A stretch of 5,373 nucleotides of DNA from Propionibacteriaceae bacterium (GTDB lineage: Bacteria; Actinomycetota; Actinomycetes; Propionibacteriales; Propionibacteriaceae), in assembly GCA_003153855.1 (NCBI GenBank), contig PMBM01000197.1:19962-25334 (forward strand). Reading direction: 5' to 3'. Position numbers and translations under genes: made by a program. Positions 1-4,855 of the stretch are shown in pieces (positions within the stretch are counted from its first letter, which is position 1; each line of letters starts with the position of its first letter). Under the pieces are notes generated by a model that worked only from the letters and a program-made list of their open reading frames with translations, was not told the origin of the DNA and searched no databases.

Positions 1-647
1 GCGAGGAGACCGAGCGACAGCACGACGGCGCCGCGGGTGTCGATGCGGCCGCCCGAGCGCTCGCCCGGGTCCTCGACGAAGCGCCACACGACGACGAACG
101 CGAGGGTGATGAGCGCGGCCGGTACCGCCAGGACGATCCAGAGGTGGTCCTTGAACGCGACGCCGAGCTGGCCGGCGGCGAGAGCGCCGGAGATCGCGCC
201 GGCCTCGAGGGCGACGACGATGACGCCCGACGCTCGGCGGGTGAGCGCGGCCGTGTCCGGCAGGCGGCGCGCCCGCGCGTAGATGATGGCGACGTTGAGC
301 GGCAGCCACACCACGTAGAACCCCATCAGCGCCCACAGCGTGAGGAACAGCGGGAAGCTCGGCGCCACGGCGACTCCCCACGCCGACGCACCGGTGAGGA
401 TCAGCGTGCCGAGCAGGACGCGCCGATGCCCGTACATGTCACCGAGGCGCGCCAGGAGCGGTACGACGATGGCGGACAGCAGGAGCTGTACGGCCTCCAG
501 CCAGTTGATGTCCGCGTCGTGGATCGCGAGCTTGCGGGCGATGTCGCTGAACAGAGGGGTGTAGTAGCCCTGGATCACGCCGGAGGTGAACTCCACCACC
601 GCGAGCCCCCCGACCACGCCCCCCGCGAGCGCTGTGCGCTTGGTCAT
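1..647 (-). CDS. MFS transporter, N-terminal half (gene continues past left edge)
   Basis: This is an open frame of 215 codons from the ATG at 647 to the left edge, with no stop, so the C-terminal half lies outside the window. The translation is very hydrophobic, with about six membrane segments near residues 8-28, 47-66, 77-96, 98-120, 140-160 and 168-188. A loop between segments 2 and 3 reads ARLGDMYGHRR (66-76), the classic MFS motif A (G-x-x-x-D-x-x-G-x-R-R). The family moves small molecules across the inner membrane, usually with proton exchange. The N-terminal layout resembles the 14-helix drug:H+ antiporters (DHA2), but the substrate cannot be told and the second half is needed to count helices. 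The start follows a weak GGA about 8 bases upstream; an in-frame GTG at 662 is an alternative. The gene lies 54 bases downstream of the hydrolase on the same strand and may be co-transcribed with it. Confidence 0.9.
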   Translation of the reverse strand, partial: MTKRTALAGGVVGGLAVVEFTSGVIQGYYTPLFSDIARKLAIHDADINWLEAVQLLLSAIVVPLLARLGDMYGHRRVLLGTLILTGASAWGVAVAPSFPLFLTLWALMGFYVVWLPLNVAIIYARARRLPDTAALTRRASGVIVVALEAGAISGALAAGQLGVAFKDHLWIVLAVPAALITLAFVVVWRFVEDPGERSGGRIDTRGAVVLSLGLL

Positions 648-655
648 GGCTGATC

Positions 656-667
656 CAAGCACGCTTG
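656..667. promoter_or_regulatory. 12-bp inverted repeat upstream of the MFS gene
   Basis: The sequence CAAGC-AC-GCTTG is a perfect inverted repeat with 5-base arms and a 2-base centre, lying 9 to 20 bases upstream of the transporter ATG in the 54-base gap after the hydrolase. A third copy of the arm lies at 678-682 (CAAGC on the plus strand), so on the minus-strand transcript alternative pairings are possible. The size and place suit a small repressor operator, but no regulator gene is in view and the arms are short, so this is only suggestive. Confidence 0.25.
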
Positions 668-701
668 TCGGCCCCGCAAGCCCAGATTCACGAGCGCATG
701 G

Positions 702-1553
702 CTAGTGGGCCTCGAGCCACGAGATGACGTACGCGGTGACCTCGTCGCGGTTGGTCTCGTTGAAGACCTCGTGGCGGGCGCCCGGGTAGACCTTGACGGT
801 GACGTCGGTCACGCCGGCGTCCCTGTAGCGCTTGCCCACGAGCTCGGTGAGCTGCCCGCCTCCGGCGAGCGGGTCGTCGGACCCCGAGACGATGAGCAGC
901 GGGAGGTCGTGACGGACGCTGGTGGGGGTCGCCAGGAGATCTCCGTTCACGAAGAGCGCGGGCGTGGTGGCCGCCGGCAGGGCGAAGCCGCACAGCGGGT
1001 CCGCGACGTACTTGTCGACCTCTGCCTCGTCGCGCGACAGCCACTCGTACCCCGTCCTCTGCTCGAAGCCGGCGTTGAAGGCGCTGAGGTCGCCGGCGGG
1101 GGCGGGGGCGGCGGCCATGTTGGCGGCCATGACGTCGACGGCGGTCGTGCCGGTCAGCACCACGCCGTCGTACTCGTCCGAGCTCTCGAGCAGCAGGTTC
1201 TGGGACGCGAAGGACCCCATGGAGTGGCCGACGAGGTACAGGGGGAGGCCAGGGTGAGCCGCACGCAGGATCGTGCCGTACTGGGCCATGTCCTTCCAGA
1301 GGCCGGGGAAGCCCGCCCTGCCGAGGTCGCCGGGCGTCTCCACGATGGTCTTCCCGTGCCCGCGGTGGTCCGTGGATCCGACGTGGTACCCGGCGGCGTT
1401 CAGCGCCTCCGCCAGCCGTCCGTAGCGCAGGGAGTGTTCCGCGAGACCGTGGGAGATCTGTACGACTCCGCGTACGGGCTCGACCTCGGTCGGCCACTCG
1501 TAGGAGGCGATCTTCATGCCGTCTTGGTCAGAGGTGAAATCTGCAGTGTTCAC
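702..1553 (-). CDS. alpha/beta hydrolase, monoacylglycerol-lipase-like (serine lipase/esterase)
   Basis: The 283-residue product has the alpha/beta hydrolase fold of the Hydrolase_4 (serine aminopeptidase S33/monoglyceride lipase) group. Visible landmarks are the oxyanion-hole SHG (34-36), the DHRGHG strand-turn (62-67) typical of monoglyceride lipases, the nucleophile elbow GHSMG with Ser111, the acid in GSDDP (Asp226) and the catalytic His261 in ARHEVF. All three triad residues are present, so it should be an active esterase or lipase releasing fatty acid from a monoglyceride-like ester; the true substrate is unknown. There is no signal peptide, so it is probably cytosolic. The frame stays open to an ATG at 1622, but that adds a basic, His/Arg-rich stretch unlike the family and has no Shine-Dalgarno. 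I therefore chose the GTG at 1553, which lacks a clear ribosome site as well; an ATG at 1517 is also possible. The length fits the family (270-300). Confidence 0.9.
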   Translation of the reverse strand: MNTADFTSDQDGMKIASYEWPTEVEPVRGVVQISHGLAEHSLRYGRLAEALNAAGYHVGSTDHRGHGKTIVETPGDLGRAGFPGLWKDMAQYGTILRAAHPGLPLYLVGHSMGSFASQNLLLESSDEYDGVVLTGTTAVDVMAANMAAAPAPAGDLSAFNAGFEQRTGYEWLSRDEAEVDKYVADPLCGFALPAATTPALFVNGDLLATPTSVRHDLPLLIVSGSDDPLAGGGQLTELVGKRYRDAGVTDVTVKVYPGARHEVFNETNRDEVTAYVISWLEAH

Positions 1554-1760
1554 GTTTCTGACAGTATGCCGATGCCTCGCGTGTCGGGCGGCTTGTGGAC
1601 AAGTACCCCCGACGTGACTCATCGTGGATGGCAGGTGGGTGCTCGGATTCCGGCCTCTGAGGCTCGGACAAGCCGTTTCGTACCAACCTGAGAATCTTTA
1701 TGGGCCATCTCTTAGCCTCCAGTAACCTTCTCTTGACGATTAAGACCTTTCAATGGACGG
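1554..1760. promoter_or_regulatory. divergent intergenic region with short repeats
   Basis: This gap of about 200 bases separates the divergent hydrolase (minus) and lipoprotein (plus) genes and must hold both promoters. It contains an imperfectly symmetrical CTTGT-GG-ACAAG (1592-1603), an odd palindrome GCCTC-T-GAGGC (1653-1663), and a direct repeat GCTCGGA at 1641 and 1662, spaced 21 bases apart, about two helical turns. The stretch 1681-1755 is clearly less GC-rich than the genes around it, as expected of promoter DNA. A CATACT hexamer (minus strand, 1563-1568) lies just upstream of the hydrolase GTG and could be a -10 element, but no convincing -35 partner is seen for either gene. If the hydrolase really starts at 1622, the first palindrome would be coding. 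Confidence 0.4.
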
Positions 1761-2525
1761 GTGTCGTTTCGATGGAGGCTGGGTGCCGGTCTCGGCGTGC
1801 TCTGCGTCCTGACCGGATGTATGCCCGTCGACGCGGGCCAGACCCCTCCGACGGCCGATGTGACGCCTTCCGTGGTGGCCATCGCCCCGAGCGCGCCGGC
1901 TTCGGCTGCACCCTTGGACGTCAACGGCTTCAAGAACCGCGTCGTCGCTGCCGCCCAGACTGTGCCCACCGGCACGTTCGTCCTCGTCATCAAGACGGGC
2001 ATGATCACGGGCGACCTGACGCTGAGGTACAACGGCGCGTACGACGTGAGCGACTCGACCACCCCTCGCTGCCGCCTCGACGGCACGCAGAACGGTCAGC
2101 CGCTGACGATCATCACGATCGGCGACAAGCTGTACACGAAGGCGGGCATCGGGAAGTACGGGCTGTCGTCTGTCTCCTCGTCGGTCGCGCGGCTCGGCCT
2201 GGCCACCGTACGGCCTGACCTCCCGACCCTCGTCGGACTCATCGGCTCCTCCGTACGTGGCTTCACCGATGTCGGGCCTTCCCTCGTCAACGGGCTGAGC
2301 GTCGAGCACTGGCGCGCCCTTGTCGACGCGAGCGTCTTCGCGCCCACGGCCACCGGAACCACGACCGTCGACCTGTGGCTCGACTCGACCGACCTGCTCC
2401 GCCAGGTGTCGTACAGCCTGACGAGCGGCGGCATAGCCTCGACGACGACGGCCGTCACCGTCACGTACGGCGACTTCAACAGCGCCGTGGCGATCAACGA
2501 GCCTGAGCCGTCCGAGATCCGCTGA
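1761..2525 (+). CDS. secreted lipoprotein, LppX/LprG (LolA-like) family
   Basis: The 254-residue product starts at a GTG and carries a lipoprotein signal peptide: FRWR at 3-6, a hydrophobic run, then the lipobox L-T-G-C with the lipidated Cys at residue 20. A Pro/Ala/Ser/Thr-rich linker (about 28-51) tethers the folded domain. The rest resembles the LppX_LprAFG group of actinobacterial lipoproteins: repeated beta strands, a GDKLYTK strand-turn (121-127) matching the family's D-G-K-L-Y, a mixed middle segment, then WLDSTDLLRQ (206-215) and a final VTYGDFN...I-N-E-P strand (234-248). Members with known structure, such as LprG and LppX, hold lipids in a half-barrel and help carry them across the envelope; lipid binding here is inferred from the fold. 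It should sit on the outer face of the cytoplasmic membrane. The Shine-Dalgarno is weak (GGACGG directly before GTG). The gene is alone on its strand. Confidence 0.8.
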   Translation: MSFRWRLGAGLGVLCVLTGCMPVDAGQTPPTADVTPSVVAIAPSAPASAAPLDVNGFKNRVVAAAQTVPTGTFVLVIKTGMITGDLTLRYNGAYDVSDSTTPRCRLDGTQNGQPLTIITIGDKLYTKAGIGKYGLSSVSSSVARLGLATVRPDLPTLVGLIGSSVRGFTDVGPSLVNGLSVEHWRALVDASVFAPTATGTTTVDLWLDSTDLLRQVSYSLTSGGIASTTTAVTVTYGDFNSAVAINEPEPSEIR

Positions 2526-2559
2526 GCGGGTTCCGCAGCACGCTGTACTGCTCGCTCAG
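2522..2559. terminator. possible bidirectional terminator between convergent genes
   Basis: The arms CTGAGCG (2522-2528) and CGCTCAG (2553-2559) form a perfect 7-bp inverted repeat that includes the TGA stop codons of both converging genes. Inside it GCAG (2535-2538) can pair with CTGC (2548-2551), giving a longer imperfect stem with a bulge on one side. There is no T tract on either strand, so it would be a non-canonical, actinobacterial-style terminator. The assignment rests on position and symmetry only. Confidence 0.35.
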
Positions 2560-3377
2560 TAGCTCCAGCCGCCGACGCTCTCGACCGCGGTGACCAGTGC
2601 CTTCGACTCGGCCCTCGGCCACGTGCCCCCCGGGAAGTTGTTGCTCCGCAGCGTGCCGTCGAGCTTCGACTGCATCGCGGTGACCGTGCCGACCTGGGAC
2701 TGGGCGAACGCGCCCAGCGCGGCGATGATGGCCGCGAACCCGCCGATCCCCGCGATGATGAGTCCGGCACCGGCAGGTGTGGCGGGCGGGATGAGGGCCA
2801 CGAGGCCGCTGATCAGGGCGAGCAACGCCGCAACCAGGGCGCCCAGCGCGACGTAGGTGGCGATGATGCCCGCGCTCCCCGCGTCCCGGATGGCGTCCAT
2901 CATCGACTTGACGCAGGCCTCGACATCGCTTGCCGACGCGTTGTGCTTCTCGATGTGGGCGTAGTACGCGTCGACCGCGACACCTTCCCACAGCTTGTCG
3001 GCGGGCATGGCACTGCGTACGAGCGCCTGCTTGCACTCCGTCGCCTTGTCGTAGGCCGGTTGCATCGCGGTCGCCAGGTCGAGGAGGTTCTGAGGAGCCC
3101 ACACCCACTGGCACACGTCGTTGTACCACTCGATGAGCTTCGGGGCGACGTGGATGACGCCGTCGAACGCTGCCCAGCAGGCGGTCACCAGCGGGGCCGC
3201 GGTGCCCAGGGACGCGATGAGCATGCCCTCCAAGGTGTCGTGCACGAGGGGCCTCATGGCATCGAGCGCGTTGCAGAACTCCTGGATCTTGTCGCGCACC
3301 TGCATCAGCTCCTCCTCCTTCGCCGCGTTCTGGAAGAAGGGGTCGATCGTGCCCAAGGGGGCGGGTGCAGTCGTCAT
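2556..3377 (-). CDS. WXG100-like helical protein with a C-terminal membrane hairpin (putative ESX-type protein)
   Basis: The 273-residue product is almost wholly helical. Residues 20-60 form an amphipathic helix rich in Glu/Asp/Gln. A W-E-G motif (130-132, LWEGVAVDAY) lies between two helices, as in WXG100 proteins, but much deeper in the chain than in ESAT-6-sized members. Two hydrophobic segments (about 168-196 and 203-226), joined by a Pro/Gly/Ala turn, look like a membrane hairpin. The tail has a Gly/Pro/Trp-rich FPGGTWP (248-254) and ends in GGWSY. Five cysteines (35, 67, 89, 115, 155) are spread over the helical part. There is no signal peptide. The start is well fixed: GAGGAG lies 6 bases before ATG 3377, and the upstream gene stops 14 bases before this ATG. 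WXG100-type proteins are type VII secretion substrates; export of this one, and whether the hairpin inserts into a membrane, are inferred. No specific family name is recognised. Confidence 0.75.
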   Translation of the reverse strand: MTTAPAPLGTIDPFFQNAAKEEELMQVRDKIQEFCNALDAMRPLVHDTLEGMLIASLGTAAPLVTACWAAFDGVIHVAPKLIEWYNDVCQWVWAPQNLLDLATAMQPAYDKATECKQALVRSAMPADKLWEGVAVDAYYAHIEKHNASASDVEACVKSMMDAIRDAGSAGIIATYVALGALVAALLALISGLVALIPPATPAGAGLIIAGIGGFAAIIAALGAFAQSQVGTVTAMQSKLDGTLRSNNFPGGTWPRAESKALVTAVESVGGWSY

Positions 3378-3383
3378 CTCAGT

Positions 3384-3389
3384 CTCCTC
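3384..3389 (-). promoter_or_regulatory. ribosome binding site GAGGAG for the membrane-hairpin protein
   Basis: On the minus strand GAGGAG lies 6 bases upstream of the ATG at 3377. It rules out the longer open frame (up to 3557), whose extra 60 codons overlap the upstream ESAT-6-sized gene and translate to an Arg/His-rich shadow-like sequence. Confidence 0.8.
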
Positions 3390-3391
3390 GG

Positions 3392-3679
3392 CTACTGATG
3401 GACCGTGTTGGCGATCTCGGTGTGCTCGTACGCGACCTGCACCTGGTGGAGCAGGTCCGCCACGGAACCGAGTCCGGCCGTGGCGGTCGAGTTGGTCGCG
3501 TCCAAGCTCTGGAAGGCGGCGGTGATCGGTGGCCTGAGCGCGTCCCACGGACCCCACTGCTTCACGGCCCCGGGGAAGCCGGCGATGGCGCGGGAGACGG
3601 ACGCCTGCGCGACGCCCGTGTCCCGTACGTACGCCTGTTCGGCGACGAGCCCTTCGTACGCAACCTTGAAGTCGCCCAT
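3392..3679 (-). CDS. ESAT-6-sized WXG100-like protein (putative type VII secretion substrate)
   Basis: The 95-residue product has the size and layout of the ESAT-6/CFP-10 superfamily: a helix (about 3-33), a turn with W42-G43-P44-W45, and a second helix running to the C-terminus. The canonical W-x-G is not exact; WGPW sits at the place where the family has it (around residue 43). Near the end YEHTE (84-88) fits the YxxxD/E export signal of type VII secretion substrates. There is no signal peptide and there are no cysteines. Family knowledge suggests a helical hairpin exported as a dimer, perhaps with the larger W-E-G protein encoded 14 bases downstream; that pairing is inferred from adjacency. 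Its ATG overlaps the TGA of the YbaB-like gene (TGATG), so translation is probably coupled, which fits its weak own ribosome site (GGAAGGCAGG about 7-16 bases upstream). Confidence 0.75.
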   Translation of the reverse strand: MGDFKVAYEGLVAEQAYVRDTGVAQASVSRAIAGFPGAVKQWGPWDALRPPITAAFQSLDATNSTATAGLGSVADLLHQVQVAYEHTEIANTVHQ

Positions 3680-4338
3680 CAGAACGCCTGCCTTCCGTCT
3701 CGGTGTTCGGTGAGAAGATCGCCGATCCGCATGGTCAGGGCGTTCCCGCTCTGGCTCGCGGCCCAGCGAACGTTGACGGTGCAGCCGACCAGCAGTCCTG
3801 AGCGAGCGAACACCAGCTCGATCTGCATCGGGGAGCCGACCAGTACGTGACGTGTCGCCTCGTCGAACGACGGGATCGGGGTCGACAACAGGGTGTCGAG
3901 CTGCGACAGGTAGAGGTCGCGGGCGTCGTCCACGGACAGGCGAGCGGAGTCCCGCTCCAGCCGGGCCGCGACGTCGGCCACCTGGGTCCGGGCCTGGTCC
4001 ACGTCGTCGTCGGTCACCGGGACCGTGGCCGTCGACGCGGCGAACGCTGCGCTCCAGTCGACGGCTGCCGCTCCGGCGGCTGGTGGGGGGAACCCGTACC
4101 GCGCCGCGAGCGCGGTTGCCGCCGCCTCGCGGATGGCGTCACCCACGGCTCCGGGCTCCACGCGGCCGGACCAGCGGTCGCGGACGGTGACGGAGGTCAG
4201 GACGCCGGAGGCATCCACCTGCGCGGTCACCGTCTCCGTGTGGTCCTTGCCCTCGTACGACACCTGCGCCGCAGGGGTCGCGACCGCCTGCCACTGCCGA
4301 GCCTGCGCCAGAACTTCGGCGATCTCCCGTACGTCCAC
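3679..4338 (-). CDS. YbaB/EbfC-like protein with apparent internal duplication
   Basis: The 219-residue product begins with a short helix (1-20), then the strand-strand-helix pattern of YbaB/EbfC nucleoid proteins: TVTAQVDASGVLTSVTV (36-52), then a proline and a helix with A-x-x-x-A-L (60-80). After a Pro/Ala linker (84-95) and a charged helix (about 110-150), a second segment repeats the pattern: ARSGLLVGCTVNVRW (178-192) aligns without gaps with DASGVLTSVTVRDRW (42-56), with 7 of 15 residues identical, again followed by a helix. YbaB-like proteins bind DNA as dimers in bacteria, and YbaB-like genes are frequent next to actinobacterial ESX genes, where their role is unclear. The GTG at 4338 is chosen because AGGAGG lies 5 bases before it; an upstream TTG at 4365 would place that site inside the gene. 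It overlaps the next gene by one base. A DNA-binding role is not shown. Confidence 0.7.
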   Translation of the reverse strand: MDVREIAEVLAQARQWQAVATPAAQVSYEGKDHTETVTAQVDASGVLTSVTVRDRWSGRVEPGAVGDAIREAAATALAARYGFPPPAAGAAAVDWSAAFAASTATVPVTDDDVDQARTQVADVAARLERDSARLSVDDARDLYLSQLDTLLSTPIPSFDEATRHVLVGSPMQIELVFARSGLLVGCTVNVRWAASQSGNALTMRIGDLLTEHRDGRQAF

Positions 4339-4343
4339 GACTT

Positions 4344-4349
4344 CCTCCT
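4344..4349 (-). promoter_or_regulatory. ribosome binding site AGGAGG for the YbaB-like gene
   Basis: On the minus strand a full AGGAGG lies 5 bases before the GTG at 4338. It is the strongest Shine-Dalgarno in the window and decides the start against the longer TTG-initiated frame at 4365. It suggests this gene sets the translation level of the coupled downstream gene. Confidence 0.8.
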
Positions 4350-4436
4350 GGGCCGATCTAACCAAAGCGCCGGGTCACGGCTGGGCTCATCCATGCTGGA
4401 ACGCCCCGCGGACCAGCTCTTGCTTGGCGGTAGTCG

Positions 4437-4814
4437 TCAGCCGAGTCGAGGAGTCGCCAGGACGCTGATCGCCACGGCAAGGCCGAGGATCGCTGCCACC
4501 ACCAGGGAGACCACCGGGGTGGGGAGCATGCTCCCCGTGACGATCACGTCCGCGACCGCGATGCCGACGGCGAAGACCGCGAGCACCACGCCCACGACGA
4601 CGGCGGGGCGCCCGAGCTTCACCAGGTACGGGATGAGGAAGATGCTCAGCACGAAGACCCCGGCACCTCCCACGACCAGCAGCGGATGGCTGTAGCCACC
4701 CCCGATGACGGGACCGGCGGATGTCATGCACAGGACGACGAGAACCCAGACGTACCACGGCGCTCGGCGACTCTTCGCCGGCGCCGGTGCCATGCCCCTC
4801 GGACCTACGCTCAC
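4437..4814 (-). CDS. small four-helix membrane protein of unknown function
   Basis: I do not recognise this family. The product is 125 residues from a GTG at 4814, or 118 from an in-frame ATG at 4793. A short basic N-terminus (AKSRRAPWY, about 13-21) precedes four hydrophobic segments near residues 20-40, 45-66, 70-92 and 98-119, joined by very short loops. The basic N-terminus should face the cytoplasm, and with four helices so should the C-terminus, which ends right after the last helix in TPRLG. There are no evident catalytic or metal-binding residues and only one cysteine. It lies 98 bases upstream of the YbaB-like gene and 41 bases downstream of the reductase, all on the same strand. It may be the first gene of the ESX-like unit, for example an accessory or protective membrane protein, but that is a guess from position. 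GTG is preferred because a TAGGAT sits at leaderless distance; the ATG has only a very close GAGG. Confidence 0.7.
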   Translation of the reverse strand: MSVGPRGMAPAPAKSRRAPWYVWVLVVLCMTSAGPVIGGGYSHPLLVVGGAGVFVLSIFLIPYLVKLGRPAVVVGVVLAVFAVGIAVADVIVTGSMLPTPVVSLVVAAILGLAVAISVLATPRLG

Positions 4815-4821
4815 CCTGGCG

Positions 4822-4827
4822 ATCCTA
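4822..4827 (-). promoter_or_regulatory. possible -10 element for a leaderless transcript
   Basis: On the minus strand TAGGAT fits the actinobacterial -10 pattern TANNNT. It lies 7 bases before the GTG at 4814, so transcription would start at or one base before the start codon, giving a leaderless message. No good -35 hexamer is found 17-18 bases further up, which keeps this tentative. Confidence 0.3.
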
Positions 4828-4855
4828 ACGACACCGAGGGCCGTCCGGTGGCGGT

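Noticed and set aside
37..653. Plus-strand open frames opposite the left-end transporter
   Set aside because: They are Arg/Glu/His/Pro-rich shadows of a minus-strand frame that encodes clear membrane helices and MFS motif A.
705..1691. Long plus-strand open frame of 328 codons opposite the hydrolase
   Set aside because: It is antisense to a gene with an intact catalytic triad. Its translation is Gly/Val/Arg/Asp-rich low-complexity of the sort high-GC shadow frames give, with no recognisable motif.
1733..1738. TTGACG as a -35 element for the lipoprotein gene
   Set aside because: A -10 at normal spacing would fall at 1756-1761 (GACGGG), which is not a promoter hexamer and touches the start codon.
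2494..3129. Second minus-strand frame overlapping the membrane-hairpin protein
   Set aside because: It is an Arg/Gly/His-rich out-of-phase translation of the same strand, and it has no ribosome site to match the GAGGAG of the chosen gene.
3624..3633. CGTACGTACG, a 10-base perfect palindrome
   Set aside because: It lies inside the ESAT-6-like coding sequence and is explained by two overlapping copies of the CGTACG word that is common in this window; no regulatory role is indicated.
4395..4417. Possible hairpin GCTGG/CCAGC in the gap before the YbaB-like gene
   Set aside because: The stem has only 5 pairs with a 13-base loop and no T tract, which is expected by chance in such GC-rich DNA.
3847..4695. 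Plus-strand frame of 282 codons crossing the YbaB-like gene and the membrane-protein gene
   Set aside because: It spans two well-supported minus-strand genes and the gap between them, and its composition is that of a shadow frame.
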